DNA from: Archangium violaceum
GTDB lineage: Bacteria > Myxococcota > Myxococcia > Myxococcales > Myxococcaceae
Reading direction: 5' to 3'
Length of the DNA stretch: 64,000 nt
Assembly: GCF_016887565.1 (NCBI RefSeq)
Contig: NZ_CP069396.1
Location: forward strand, 5,004,001-5,068,000
The notes beneath the pieces were generated by a model, which was not told the origin of the DNA, searched no databases, and worked only from the letters and a program-made list of their open reading frames with translations. This document shows, piece by piece, positions 34,209 through 43,808 of the stretch. Both the position numbers and the translations under genes were made by a program. Position 1 is the stretch's first letter. Each line of letters starts with the position of its first letter.

Positions 34209-35807
34209 TCAGCGCACCTGCCGGTATTGCTCCAGCGAGAGCGGCTTCACCAGCTTGCGGCCCACGCGCAGCCAGAGCGCGCCCGCGTCGTCCGTGGCAC
34301 CGGCGATGCTCCCGCCCGGCACCTGATAACGGAACACCTCGCCCTTCTCCGCCGCGTCCGTGGCGATGATCTCCACGGGGTAGGGGATGGGCTGCGACTC
34401 CGTGGCCACCCCGCTGGTGAAGAGGTAGAAGGACTGGTCCAGCCCCGGCAGCACCTGCCGCGCCACCAGCGCGCCGGTGGGGGAGAGGGACTGCTTGTCC
34501 TTGTTCACCAACTGCCCGTTCGCCGTGTCCAGGAACCAGGTCCGGTTCGTGGCGATGACCGCCAGCCGCGTGCCACTGGCATAGGGCACCAGGGCCACCA
34601 CCTGTCCCGTCAGATCCGAGGAGATCCACTTGCGGTTGGTCGGCGGATCGCACCGCCCCGCATCACCGTAGATGCCGGTGATGGCGCAGGCGCGCACGTA
34701 CGCGGCGCTCGTGCCCTGCGTGGCCATGTAGAGCCGCGTGCCCGTGGAGTCGAGCGCGACCGCCGGCGCCGGGGCGTTGAAGGGCGTCTGGGTGTCGATG
34801 AGGGAGAAGTTGCTGGTCCACCGTCCATCCTCTTTGGACAGCACCCCCACCATGATCTGCGCCTCGCCGCCGATGACGCCGCTCTGGACCGGGACGGCGA
34901 TGGTGCCGTCCCCCCGGTCCACCGGATCTCCGATGAGGAAGCCCGGGATGTCCCTGGTCGAGTCCGGGGAGCCGCCCTCCAGCTGCCACAGCTTCGTGCC
35001 CGCGGGGTTGTAGCGGGCCAGGGTCTTCGGGGTGCCGCCCTCGCCCTCGTCCCAGGCCAGGGCATCTCCATTCGGCAGCACCGTGAGCCGATCCACCTTC
35101 ACGCGGACCGCGGTGCCCAACGTGAACTGCGAGCTGACGGAGAAGAACCCCGTGTTGGGCGTCCACACCCAGCGCCAGCCCGTGCCGGCGGGCTTCCGGT
35201 CGGTGATGTTCGTGTCACGGGCGCACGGGATGATCATCTCCACGCGCTGCGTGTTGTCCGGGTTGCTCCTCGGCACCTTGTAGAGTCCCGAGCGTCCGTT
35301 GCCCTCCTGGGCGCAACCGATGAACGCCACGTTGCTCTGGGACTCCTTGCCCTCGGCGATGAAGACGTCCGGCACCACCTGGTCGGTGGATGAAGTGGGC
35401 TCCACCACTTCCGCCACCGGCAGGAACGTGGCCGGCTGCGCCTGGGAGATGTTGCTGCGTCCGTCGGCGCAGGTGACGCGCGCGGTGATCGACAGGTTCG
35501 CCGCGATGCCGCGCGAGTAGCGGATCTCACTCATCCCCAGCACCACGGGGGTGGGATTGCCGGCGTAGGCCACCTGCTTGATCAGCTCGTTGTTGTCGAG
35601 CAGGTCCACACGCTGCACCTGGTCGCAACCGGACGTGGAGACGGAGAGCTTGAGGCTCGTCCCCACGGTGCTCGGCTCGTCCACGATGACGCTGACCTGG
35701 GGCGGGTCCGGCGTGGTGACGGGCGGGGGGTTGTTACAGGCCAGCGAGAGGAGGGGCAGCAGCAGCGCCGGGCGCACGAGCACCCGGCTCGGAGAGCGGT
35801 TGGACAT
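34209..35807 (-). CDS. Lipoprotein with beta-propeller-like repeats
   Basis: A 532-residue lipoprotein (signal RPALLLPLLSLAC, lipid-anchored Cys in LSLAC). After a Pro-rich linker comes an Ig-like segment (QVSVIVDEPSTVGTSLKLSV), then strand-rich sequence with blades such as TLARYNPAGTKLWQLEGG, PAVALDSTGTRLYMATQGT and GALWLRVGRKLV, as in PQQ-like beta-propellers. It starts 16 bp after the OmpA-family gene ends, so the two probably form an operon and an envelope complex. An outer-membrane location is likely. Confidence 0.75.
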   Translation of the reverse strand: MSNRSPSRVLVRPALLLPLLSLACNNPPPVTTPDPPQVSVIVDEPSTVGTSLKLSVSTSGCDQVQRVDLLDNNELIKQVAYAGNPTPVVLGMSEIRYSRGIAANLSITARVTCADGRSNISQAQPATFLPVAEVVEPTSSTDQVVPDVFIAEGKESQSNVAFIGCAQEGNGRSGLYKVPRSNPDNTQRVEMIIPCARDTNITDRKPAGTGWRWVWTPNTGFFSVSSQFTLGTAVRVKVDRLTVLPNGDALAWDEGEGGTPKTLARYNPAGTKLWQLEGGSPDSTRDIPGFLIGDPVDRGDGTIAVPVQSGVIGGEAQIMVGVLSKEDGRWTSNFSLIDTQTPFNAPAPAVALDSTGTRLYMATQGTSAAYVRACAITGIYGDAGRCDPPTNRKWISSDLTGQVVALVPYASGTRLAVIATNRTWFLDTANGQLVNKDKQSLSPTGALVARQVLPGLDQSFYLFTSGVATESQPIPYPVEIIATDAAEKGEVFRYQVPGGSIAGATDDAGALWLRVGRKLVKPLSLEQYRQVR

Positions 35808-35823
35808 GGTGGAGCCCAGTCTA

Positions 35824-37917
35824 TCAGGGCTCCACGATGACGATCTCCACGCGCCGGTTCAGCTCGCGGCCCTTGGGCGTGAGGTTGGGGGCGATGGGGC
35901 GGCTGTCACCAAAGCCCTCGGATTCGATCCGCGAGACATCCAGCCCCGCCGTGACCAGGTAGTCCGCCACCGCGCGCGCCCGGTCCTTCGACAGGGTGAG
36001 GTTGGTCTCCTTGTTGCCCTGGCTGTCGGTGTGGGCCTCGACGCGGATGCGCTTGATGCCGGTGCGCACCACCAGGTCCATCACCTGCGCGAGCATCGGG
36101 TAGCTGTCCGGGAGCAGCGTGGCCTTGCCCTCCGCGAAGCGGACCGGCTGGAGCAGCTCCAGCTTGTCGTTCTCGCGCTTCACCAGCCACTGCTTCGGCT
36201 CGGGCTCCAGGTCGAAGGCCAGGTCCAGCGCGGCGCCATCGGCGACCCGCACGTTGCGCGTCTGGGCCAGGAAGCCGGGGGCGGTGACCTCCACCCGGTA
36301 GAGGCCCGCGGGCAGTTGCAGCGCGTGGGACGCCGCGTTGCCCTCGGAGAAGGCCACCTGCCGGGGCTCGGGGCCGCCCAGGAAGGCCAGCGTGGCCGAC
36401 ACCGGCTTGCGCTTGGAGGTGATGGCGAGCTTGAGCGTCGCCGGCTTCACCTCCGCCACGAGCGCCAGCTCCACGGTGGCCGTCTCGCCCGCCTTCAGCA
36501 CCACTTCCTTCTCCAGCGGGAGGTAGCCCTCCTTGCGCACGGCGAGCTTCACCGGGCCAGCCGGCAGCGAGTACGTGAGGAAGCGGCCATCGCGCGGATC
36601 CGAGGCCACCGGCGGCAGCGTCGAGTCCACCATGGCCACGAGGACGCCGGGCAGCGGCTGGCGCGTCTTGGCGTCCAGCACCACGCCGGACACCTGGGCC
36701 GTCTGGGCGACCGAGGCGGTCTGGGGGCGCGTCACCGGCGTCACCGTCGGCGTGCTCTCCGCCCGGCCCATCCCCTGGGGAGCGGCGCCCGACTGCACCA
36801 GCGGATCCACGTTGAGCGAGGCTCCGAGCACCAGGTTGAAGGGCACGACGGGCGTCACGCCCCGGCCCACCTGGCGCGTGAGACCGAACTCGGCCGCCGC
36901 GGTGAAGGTGAAGTTCGGCAGGGCCGTCACCCTGGCGCCCAACCCGAGCGTCTGCGGCGCCACCCGGCCCACGGGCACGAGCGTCCCGTCCGGCGCGACG
37001 AGCTGGCCGCCCTCCACGCCGAGCGGGGACGCCAGTCCGTACTCGAGGAAGGGGGTGACCATGGGCAGCGGCGCCTCCACCCCGAGCCCGGCCGTGAAGC
37101 GCGGGTAGCGGTTGATGCCCAGCGCGTACTCCTCGGCGGCGTTGAGCCGGTCGGCGTCCACCAGCGAGCCCGTGCCATCCACCAGCAGGCCCAGGTTGGC
37201 ATGGACGCGCAGGGCCACGGGCAGGGGCAGTACCCCGCTCGTGTCATAGGTGGCGATCGCCCGGGGCGAGAAGCCGAAGGCGACCTTGTCCTGGCTGCCC
37301 ACGCCGGAGAACGACATGACGCGCAGGTCTCCGCCCGCCCAGAGCCCTGGAATCCACTGCTTCGTGCCTCTGACGCCGAGCGTCACGTCGCCGAGCGCCT
37401 GGATGAGGGTGGGGGAGGAGCGCGTGTTGTTGTTGGCCGAGGCCGTGTAGGCCAGCGACACCTCGAGGAAGTCCAGCGGCACGTACGAGAGGCCGAAGGT
37501 GCCCCCGGTGCGGGAGTTCTTCGCATCCCGCACGGGGAAGTCGGCGCTGGGGGAGAGCTCCCCGGAGAGCGACAGGCGCAGCAGCCCGGGGCGCCCGAGG
37601 TCCGCGCCCGCCACGCGCAGCAGTCCCACCCCGCCGGTGGGGGTGGCCGAGCGGCGGACATTCCCCGGGGCGCTCAAGGCGTTGCCGACGGTCGCGGGGG
37701 TGTGGAACAGGTCCCCGGAGCCAACCGGTTGGGTCGTCCGTTGGGCGGCCGGGGAGGCGAGGGCCCTGGTCTCCGAGGGCAGGGCGGCCGGGGGCGCGGA
37801 AGGGGGCGTCGTGGACGCGGGGGGGTCCTCCGCACGGGCCGTGCCGGTCCCCAGGAGGGCCGTCAGCAGCAGGGGGTTCAGAGGGAAGGAGGACAACGAG
37901 GGTCGCGGAAGTCGCAC
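35824..37917 (-). CDS. OmpA-family outer-membrane protein with carboxypeptidase-regulatory-like domains
   Basis: A 697-residue protein starting at GTG 37917 with a signal peptide (PLLLTALLGTGTARA). The first 390 residues look like a beta-barrel/OMP region. Residues about 405-570 hold two regulatory-like Ig folds (VSGVVLDAKTRQPLPGVLVA; LPAGLYRVEVTAPGF). The C-terminal 110 residues form an OmpA peptidoglycan-binding domain (IRVEAHTDSQGNKETNLTLS...GRELNRRVEIVI). It would link the outer membrane to peptidoglycan and present domains to a partner, probably the downstream lipoprotein. It is divergent from the hybrid kinase gene. Confidence 0.85.
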   Translation of the reverse strand: MRLPRPSLSSFPLNPLLLTALLGTGTARAEDPPASTTPPSAPPAALPSETRALASPAAQRTTQPVGSGDLFHTPATVGNALSAPGNVRRSATPTGGVGLLRVAGADLGRPGLLRLSLSGELSPSADFPVRDAKNSRTGGTFGLSYVPLDFLEVSLAYTASANNNTRSSPTLIQALGDVTLGVRGTKQWIPGLWAGGDLRVMSFSGVGSQDKVAFGFSPRAIATYDTSGVLPLPVALRVHANLGLLVDGTGSLVDADRLNAAEEYALGINRYPRFTAGLGVEAPLPMVTPFLEYGLASPLGVEGGQLVAPDGTLVPVGRVAPQTLGLGARVTALPNFTFTAAAEFGLTRQVGRGVTPVVPFNLVLGASLNVDPLVQSGAAPQGMGRAESTPTVTPVTRPQTASVAQTAQVSGVVLDAKTRQPLPGVLVAMVDSTLPPVASDPRDGRFLTYSLPAGPVKLAVRKEGYLPLEKEVVLKAGETATVELALVAEVKPATLKLAITSKRKPVSATLAFLGGPEPRQVAFSEGNAASHALQLPAGLYRVEVTAPGFLAQTRNVRVADGAALDLAFDLEPEPKQWLVKRENDKLELLQPVRFAEGKATLLPDSYPMLAQVMDLVVRTGIKRIRVEAHTDSQGNKETNLTLSKDRARAVADYLVTAGLDVSRIESEGFGDSRPIAPNLTPKGRELNRRVEIVIVEP

Positions 37918-37960
37918 GGCCGCCGAGTATACGCGGGGGGGACCTCCTCACAATTCTTGC

Positions 37961-37986
37961 TCGGACACGTCGAGTCCGACACGCTG
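37961..37986. promoter_or_regulatory. Inverted repeat with GACACGTCGA motif in divergent promoter
   Basis: TCGGAC at 37961-37966 and GTCCGA at 37974-37979 form an inverted repeat with a 7-bp spacer, in the 184-bp gap between the OmpA-family and hybrid-kinase genes. The core GACACGTCGA (37965-37974) followed by CGACACG also occurs in the tandem repeats at 16938-16990. It may be a shared regulator site. Confidence 0.35.
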
Positions 37987-38101
37987 GCCCCCTGGCAGCT
38001 TCGGCGGCATGATTCGGACCCGCGCATGAAGGTTGACGCTTTCTTGAAATATTTCCGGTCTCTCCACACGGCCACGCAAGGCCTGGCACGCGAGGGCTTC
38101 G

Positions 38102-40603
38102 TTGAGAGCTGAACTCGCGGGGTCACGTGGCCGTGTCCTGGTGATTGGTGCCAAGGCGGCGAACGACGCCGTGCTCGCGCACCTGTCCGACAGCGGCTTC
38201 CAGTGGGCCATCACGGAGGACATGGGCGAGCTGTCCAAGCTGGCCGAGTCGCTCCAGCCCGATGCCATCCTCGTGGCGACCACGGGCAAGCGGGCCGCCG
38301 AGGCGCTCGCCGCCGTCCGTCAGGATGCACGGCTGCGGGATGTGCGGGTGCTGGCGGATCTCACCCGCTCACGCTCGGAGGTGCTGCGCAAGCTGCCCGT
38401 GGATGACTGGGTGCGCAACCTCCAGGAGCTCGTGCCCCGGTTGGAGTCGGTGCTGCGCGAGCGCAAGCTCATGGAGCGCACCCGCAACCGCACCGAGCGG
38501 CTGCTGGAGATCACCCAGGCCGCCACCAGCTCGCTGGAGCTGGAGCAGATCCTCCGCCTGGCGGTGGAGAAGGTGGGCTCCGTCATCAACGCGGACCGCT
38601 GCTCCGTGGTGCTGGTGGAGGACATCAACGCCCGCACCGCCAGCGTGGTGGCCACGCTCGAGGATCCCGGCCTGTCGCTGGACGTGGACCTCGCCCGCTA
38701 CCCCGAGCTGCGCCGCGCCCTGGAGACCCGGCAGCCGGTGCTGGTGGACGAGCCCGAGCGGGATCCCCTCATGGAGGAGGTGCGTCCCGCCCTCAAGTCC
38801 CTGGGCGTGCGCTGCATCCTCGTGCAGCCGCTGGTGTGCCAGGACGAGCTGCTCGGGGCGCTCTTCCTGCGCATCTCCCGGGGTTCGGAGAGCTTCGGCC
38901 GGGACGAGCAGGAGTTCGCCCAGGCGGTGGCGGCGGCGCTCGCCAACTGCATCCGCAACGCCCGCCTGCACACCGCGCTCAAGAAGAAGCGCGACGAGCT
39001 CGAGCTGGCCTACGTGGAGCGCTACCGCGAGCTGAGCGAGGCCAACCGCCGCCTCAAGGACCTCAACCGGCTCAAGGACGAGATCATCGCCGTGTGCAGT
39101 CACGACCTGCGCGCCCCGTTGCAGGTGCTGCTGGGTCACGGCCGGCTGCTGCTCGAGGGCGGGTTGGATCCGCAGCAGAAGCAGTCCGCCGAGGCGATGA
39201 TCCGCCAGGGCCGGAAGATCCTCGGCCTGGTGGAGTCGCTGCTGGAGCGCGGCAAGGGCGATGTGGCGCGCCTGTCCATCGAGCCGCGGGTGCTGGACAT
39301 CTCCGTGCTCTGCAAGGAGAGCGTCACCGAGCTGGAGATCCTCGCCGCCGAGCGCGGGGTGGCCCTGAGGGCCGAGACCACCGAGAGCCTGATGCTCATC
39401 GGCGACGAGCTGAAGCTGCACGAGGTGCTCCAGAACCTCATCACCAACGCCATCCACCACGCGCAGGACGCGGGCGAGGTGGTGGTGAAGGCCTCGAGGC
39501 TGTTGCGCCCGGACGGCGACGTGGCGCGCATCGTGGTGCAGGACGACGGCAAGGGCATTCCCGCCGAGGAGCTGCCGCTCGTCTTCGATCGCTACCGCAG
39601 CGGGGCCAAGGGCGGTGGTGGCACGGGCCTGGGGCTCGCCATCTGCAAGGAGTTCGTGGAGCTGCACGGCGGGGAGATCTGGGCCGAGGCCCCGTCCGAG
39701 GGCGGCGCCGCGTTCATCTTCACCCTGCCGCTGGCGCAGGAGGTGAGCCGCGCGGTGCGCAACCTCCCCAACAAGGAGACGGCCGAGCAGCCGCGCGTGC
39801 TGGTGGTGGAGGACGAGCCGGAGATCGCCGCGGTGCTGGTGGAGGTGCTGCGCTCGCGCTACCGCGTGGACGTGGCGCGCGACGGCGCCGAGGGCCTGGC
39901 CCGGGCACGTACCTCCAAGCCAGACCTGGTGGTGATGGACGTCTTCCTGCCCAAGCTGGACGGCCTGGACGCCGCGGTGGCGCTCAAGTCCTCCTCGGAC
40001 ACCGCCAGCATCCCCGTCATCCTCCTGTCCGCCCACCAGGGCGTGGCCGACAAGGTCCGCGCGCTCAACCTCGGCGCGGTGGACTACATGAGCAAGCCCT
40101 TCAACGCCATGGAGCTGCTGGGCCGCACCGAGCGCGCCCTCAAGCTGCGCAAGGCCGAGTCGGAGCTGGAGCGCGCCTCCTCGCTCATGCGGCGCAGCGG
40201 GAACGATCCCATCACCGGCCTCTATGACCGGCGCGGCCTCATGCTGCGGTTGGATCACGAGGTGAGCCGCGGGCGGCGCTACAGCCGGCCGGTGAGCCTC
40301 GCCGTGCTCCGCCCGGATCGCTACGTGCTCGACGACGCGCTGCGCGGCGTGCCGGACGTGATGCGCGCCCGCCTGCGCACCCAGGACATCCTCGGCCACC
40401 TGGGCGAGGGTGTGCTCGCCGTCGTCCTGCCCGAGTGCAATGTTGAAGCAGGACGCAACGTCATCGGCCGGTTGCTGCCGGATGTCGAGAAGCACACAGG
40501 GGTGGAGTACCGCTCGGCGGTGGCGGACGTGAGCCATGACAGCGAGCCGGCGGAGCGCATCCTGGAGCGCCTGGGGGCGCCCGCCCCCGTGCCGAAGCTG
40601 TAG
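38102..40603 (+). CDS. Hybrid histidine kinase: GAF, kinase, receiver, degenerate GGDEF
   Basis: An 833-residue signalling protein starting at TTG 38102 (GAGGG 5 bases upstream). It has an N-terminal receiver-like fold without a clear Asp (about 8-120), a GAF domain (about 140-285), HisKA with SHDLRAP (His334), HATPase (NLITNAIHHA, GTGLGLAICKEF), a true receiver with VMDVFLPK (Asp613), and a C-terminal GGDEF-like domain (NDPITGLYDRRGLMLRLDHE) whose active-site motif is LGEG, so it is probably not a cyclase. No membrane segment. It is followed 20 bp later by the TPR gene and likely opens that operon. Ligand unknown. Confidence 0.9.
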   Translation: MRAELAGSRGRVLVIGAKAANDAVLAHLSDSGFQWAITEDMGELSKLAESLQPDAILVATTGKRAAEALAAVRQDARLRDVRVLADLTRSRSEVLRKLPVDDWVRNLQELVPRLESVLRERKLMERTRNRTERLLEITQAATSSLELEQILRLAVEKVGSVINADRCSVVLVEDINARTASVVATLEDPGLSLDVDLARYPELRRALETRQPVLVDEPERDPLMEEVRPALKSLGVRCILVQPLVCQDELLGALFLRISRGSESFGRDEQEFAQAVAAALANCIRNARLHTALKKKRDELELAYVERYRELSEANRRLKDLNRLKDEIIAVCSHDLRAPLQVLLGHGRLLLEGGLDPQQKQSAEAMIRQGRKILGLVESLLERGKGDVARLSIEPRVLDISVLCKESVTELEILAAERGVALRAETTESLMLIGDELKLHEVLQNLITNAIHHAQDAGEVVVKASRLLRPDGDVARIVVQDDGKGIPAEELPLVFDRYRSGAKGGGGTGLGLAICKEFVELHGGEIWAEAPSEGGAAFIFTLPLAQEVSRAVRNLPNKETAEQPRVLVVEDEPEIAAVLVEVLRSRYRVDVARDGAEGLARARTSKPDLVVMDVFLPKLDGLDAAVALKSSSDTASIPVILLSAHQGVADKVRALNLGAVDYMSKPFNAMELLGRTERALKLRKAESELERASSLMRRSGNDPITGLYDRRGLMLRLDHEVSRGRRYSRPVSLAVLRPDRYVLDDALRGVPDVMRARLRTQDILGHLGEGVLAVVLPECNVEAGRNVIGRLLPDVEKHTGVEYRSAVADVSHDSEPAERILERLGAPAPVPKL

Positions 40604-40623
40604 GCCCGGGTTAGACTCGGGGC

Positions 40624-42498
40624 GTGCGCCCGAGTCGAACCCTCACCCGAGTCGTGCCCCTCCTGGCCCTCGTCGGGCTGGGTGCGGTCGCGGCCCCCGC
40701 CTCGCGCCGGCCTCCGGTGGACCGGTCGGCCATGAGCGAGGCCATCACCGCGGCGGCCAATGATGTTGGCATCGCCTCGCCCGCCAGCTACGCGCACTAC
40801 CTGCGGGCGCAGTTGTCGAGCCTCGCGGGGGACCACCGCAGCGCGGTGGACGAGCTGCGCCTGGCGCTGGCCACCGACGAGAACGAGCCGCTCCTGCTCA
40901 CGCGGCTCGGCGAGGAGTACGCGCGCCTGGGAGACCTCACCCGGGCCGAGCGCGAGCTGCGGCGCGCGGTGGAGCGGCACCCCAGGTACTACGCCGGCCG
41001 GCTGCTGCTGGGGCGCGTATTGATGGAGGCCGGCAAGCCCGCGCGGGCCCGGACGCACCTGCGCCGCGCCATCCAGCTCCAGCCCCGCGAGCCCGAGGCC
41101 TACCTCGTCCTCGCGCAGCTCCACCTGGATGCCCGGGCGAACGAGCAGGCCGTGAAGGTGGTGGAGGAGCTGGCGGTGGCGCTGCCGGGCGAGTCCATCG
41201 GCTACCGGCGCCTGGGACTCGCCCTGGCCGAGCGCGGCGATAGCGCCCGGGCCAGCGTGTTGCTCGCCAAGGCCATCGAGCGTGACCCGGGGGACGTGGA
41301 GTCGCTGACCACGCTCGCGCAGCTCCAGGAGAAGGCCGGCCGCGTCTCCGAGGCGGAGGAGTCGCTGGCCCGGGCGCTGGAGCGCGATCCGGACAGCCAG
41401 TCGGTGCTGATGGGCGCGGGCCGGCTCGCGTTGCTGCAGGGCGCGACGGTGCGGGCGCGGGCGTACTTCGACCGGCTGCTGTCGCTCTCCGATGATCCGG
41501 AGCTGGCCGTGCGGGTGGCCCAGTCCTTCCTGTCCGCTCGGGACATGCCCTCCGCCCTGGCGGTGCTGGACGGCGCCCGGAAGGGGAGGGAACCCTCCCC
41601 CCGCGTCTCCTTCTACGCGGGCCTGGTGCACGAGCGGCTTCATCACTTCGACGTGGCCGCCAAGGCCTATGCCGAGGTGCCCGTCTCCTCCGAGTTCTTC
41701 TCCGATGCCCGTGTCCGCCGCGCCGTCTGCCTCTCCCAGGGGGGCGACCACGAGACCGCGCTCGCCCTGCTGCGCGAGGCGCTCGCCGAGCGTCCCGACG
41801 ACACGGACCTCTGGGTACAGCAGGCCCGCGCCCTGGAACGCGGCGGCATGCCCGAGCGCGCCGTGGCCGTGTTGAAGGAAGCCCTCGGGCGCAAGCAGGA
41901 GCCGGACCTCCACGAGGCGCTCGCCTCCACCCTGCGGCGCCTGGGTCGCGCCTCCGAGGCCCTCACCCTGCTGCGCGAGGCCATCGAGCAGCACCCTCGT
42001 GAGCCGGCCCTGCGCTACACCCTGGCCAACGTGCTGCTGGCGCTGGGGGACGAGGAGGGGGCCCTCACCTGGATGCGCGGCGTGCTCCAGGTGGACCCGA
42101 ACAACGCCGCGGCCATGAACTTCATCGGCTACGTGCTGGCCCAGCGCGGACGGGACTACTCCGAGGCGGAGCGGCTGGTGCGGCGCGCCCTGGAGCTGCG
42201 CCCGGATACCGGCTCCTTCCTCGACTCGCTGGGGTGGATCCACTACCAGCGCGGTGACTACCCTCGCGCCGTGGAGGCGCTGGAGCGCGCGGCGGAGCTG
42301 GAGCCCGACGAGCCCGTCATCCTCGAGCACCTGGGCGACGCCTACCACCGCGTGTCACGCGCCGGTGAGGCCGCCAGCGCCTGGCGGCGCGCCCTGGACG
42401 TCCTCGCCCTGAATCCGGAGGCCGCCGAGCCGCCCGAGCAACGGGCCCTCATCGAGCGCAAGCTGAAGTTGCTATCCACCGGTGCGGCGGATCGCTAA
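40624..42498 (+). CDS. Secreted TPR-repeat protein
   Basis: A 624-residue protein starting at GTG with a signal peptide (LTRVVPLLALVGLGAVAAPA). Nearly all of it is TPR repeats of 34 residues, about 15 units, for example ALLREALAERPDDTDLWVQQ and AVEALERAAELEPDEPVILE. Such proteins act as periplasmic or outer-membrane scaffolds. Its stop TAA shares one base with the ATG of the lipase gene, so translation is coupled. It lies between the hybrid kinase and lipase genes in one operon leading towards the bactofilin genes. Confidence 0.85.
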   Translation: MRPSRTLTRVVPLLALVGLGAVAAPASRRPPVDRSAMSEAITAAANDVGIASPASYAHYLRAQLSSLAGDHRSAVDELRLALATDENEPLLLTRLGEEYARLGDLTRAERELRRAVERHPRYYAGRLLLGRVLMEAGKPARARTHLRRAIQLQPREPEAYLVLAQLHLDARANEQAVKVVEELAVALPGESIGYRRLGLALAERGDSARASVLLAKAIERDPGDVESLTTLAQLQEKAGRVSEAEESLARALERDPDSQSVLMGAGRLALLQGATVRARAYFDRLLSLSDDPELAVRVAQSFLSARDMPSALAVLDGARKGREPSPRVSFYAGLVHERLHHFDVAAKAYAEVPVSSEFFSDARVRRAVCLSQGGDHETALALLREALAERPDDTDLWVQQARALERGGMPERAVAVLKEALGRKQEPDLHEALASTLRRLGRASEALTLLREAIEQHPREPALRYTLANVLLALGDEEGALTWMRGVLQVDPNNAAAMNFIGYVLAQRGRDYSEAERLVRRALELRPDTGSFLDSLGWIHYQRGDYPRAVEALERAAELEPDEPVILEHLGDAYHRVSRAGEAASAWRRALDVLALNPEAAEPPEQRALIERKLKLLSTGAADR

Positions 42499-43352
42499 TG
42501 TCCTCGGCAGAGACCATGGCGCGACTCGACGAGGGCTTCTTCACTGGGAAGGACGGGCTGCGGCTCTTCTGGATGTCCGAGCAGCCGGAGCAACCCCGTG
42601 CCCATGTGGCGGTGGTGCACGGCTACGGGGACCACATCGGCCGCTATCGCACCACCTTCGACGCCCTCACGGCCCAGGGGTATGCCGTCCACGGCTTCGA
42701 CTATCGCGGTCATGGCCGCGCCGACGGGCGCCGGGGCTACTGCGACGCCTGGCCGGACTACCTGGACGACCTCGCCGCCTTCTGGGAGCGGGCGCGCCGC
42801 GCGGCCGGGGGACGGAAGCTCTTCGTGCTCGCGCACAGCCATGGCGCGCTCATGACGGTCCACCTGCTGGGGCGTGGCGGGCTTCAAGGCGTGAGCGGCG
42901 TTGTGCTGTCCGCGCCTTATTTCAAGCTCGCCATCACTCCACCGGCGCTCAAATTGGTGGCCGCCCGGGCGGTGGGCAGGGTCCTGCCATGGATGCCTCT
43001 CAAGACCGAGCTCACACCGAAGGATCTCAGCCGGGACGAGGCGGTGCAGGAGGCGGCACGTCAGGACCCCCTCTACAATCAGATCGTGACACCGCGCTGG
43101 TTCATCGAGGCCACCGAGGCCCAGTCCCGGGTGATGGCGCTCGCTCCGGAGATGAAGGTGCCGCTCTTCCAGCTCTGCGGGGCGGAGGACGGGGTGGCGA
43201 GTGTGGAGACCGGGCGCCTCTTCTTCGACGCCGTGGGCTCGAAGGACAAGGTGTACAAGGTGTATCCGGGGATGCGCCACGAGCCGCTCAACGAGCTCGG
43301 CAAGGAGGAGGTCCAGCGCGACATCTGCAACTGGATCTCTTCGCATCTCTGA
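42498..43352 (+). CDS. Monoacylglycerol lipase / lysophospholipase-like hydrolase
   Basis: A 284-residue serine hydrolase of the monoacylglycerol-lipase type (Hydrolase_4). The oxyanion region is AVVHGYGDHIGRY, then GFDYRGHGRADGRRG, the nucleophile elbow AHSHG (Ser), the acid in CGAEDGVA and the His in GMRHEPLNE. No signal peptide, so probably cytoplasmic or membrane-peripheral. It would cleave lysophospholipids or monoglycerides. The start overlaps the TPR stop by one base. Bactofilin genes begin 63 bp downstream. Confidence 0.88.
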   Translation: MSSAETMARLDEGFFTGKDGLRLFWMSEQPEQPRAHVAVVHGYGDHIGRYRTTFDALTAQGYAVHGFDYRGHGRADGRRGYCDAWPDYLDDLAAFWERARRAAGGRKLFVLAHSHGALMTVHLLGRGGLQGVSGVVLSAPYFKLAITPPALKLVAARAVGRVLPWMPLKTELTPKDLSRDEAVQEAARQDPLYNQIVTPRWFIEATEAQSRVMALAPEMKVPLFQLCGAEDGVASVETGRLFFDAVGSKDKVYKVYPGMRHEPLNELGKEEVQRDICNWISSHL

Positions 43353-43415
43353 CGTAGGTTCCAATTCCTTACAGCGCAAACTTCGATGGGCGAGGACGCC
43401 TCCGAGGGTCACCGC

Positions 43416-43760
43416 ATGGCACAGGGCGAGCAGACGGGCATCATCGGCAAGGGCATCGTCATCCGGGGGAATCTCACGGGTGGCGGCGATCTCATCATCG
43501 AGGGGCGGGTGGAGGGGCAGATCTCCCTGAAGAACCACCTGACCATCGAGGGTACCGGCAAGGTCCAGGCGGACATCCGTGCCGAGGAGCTGACCATCAA
43601 CGGCGAGGCGAGCGGCAACATCGACGCGTCGGGCCGGGTAGCCATCAATGCCTCGGCGAAGGTCGCCGGAGACATCAAGGCTCCGCGCGTGGTCATCGAG
43701 GACGGGGCGGTCTTCAACGGGTCCATCGAGATGGACGTGAAGCTGCCGGACGACATCTAA
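43416..43760 (+). CDS. bacN: Bactofilin BacN
   Basis: A 114-residue bactofilin. The fold shows as repeated short beta-rungs, for example NLTGGGDLIIEGRVEGQISL, TGKVQADIRAEELTING and GDIKAPRVVIEDGAVFNGSI, which stack into a right-handed beta-helix that polymerises without nucleotide. I set the start at MAQGEQTG, which has GAGGG 7 bases upstream; an ATG at 43386 lacks a site. Three bactofilins followed by padC match the M. xanthus bacNOP-padC locus, in which BacNOP form extended polar structures that position ParABS components. Confidence 0.85.
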   Translation: MAQGEQTGIIGKGIVIRGNLTGGGDLIIEGRVEGQISLKNHLTIEGTGKVQADIRAEELTINGEASGNIDASGRVAINASAKVAGDIKAPRVVIEDGAVFNGSIEMDVKLPDDI

Positions 43761-43808
43761 ACGGGCCTTGGGGCCAGCAGAACCCTCCGGGAGGGGTGGA
43801 CAACACTC

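Noticed and set aside
35824-37917. Assignment as TraB of the myxobacterial outer-membrane exchange system
   Set aside because: TraB also has an OmpA domain, but there is no TraA-like cysteine-rich partner and the downstream gene is a propeller lipoprotein.
37985-38101. Possible sigma54 promoter before the hybrid kinase (TGGCAG...GGC)
   Set aside because: The -12 element TTGC is missing and the spacing does not fit.
38369-40537. 722-codon open frame on the - strand
   Set aside because: Antisense to the hybrid kinase, whose His, Asp and ATP-binding motifs are all intact on the + strand.
40321-42348. 675-codon minus-strand frame opposite the TPR gene
   Set aside because: Low-complexity shadow; the + strand shows regular 34-residue TPR repeats and a signal peptide.
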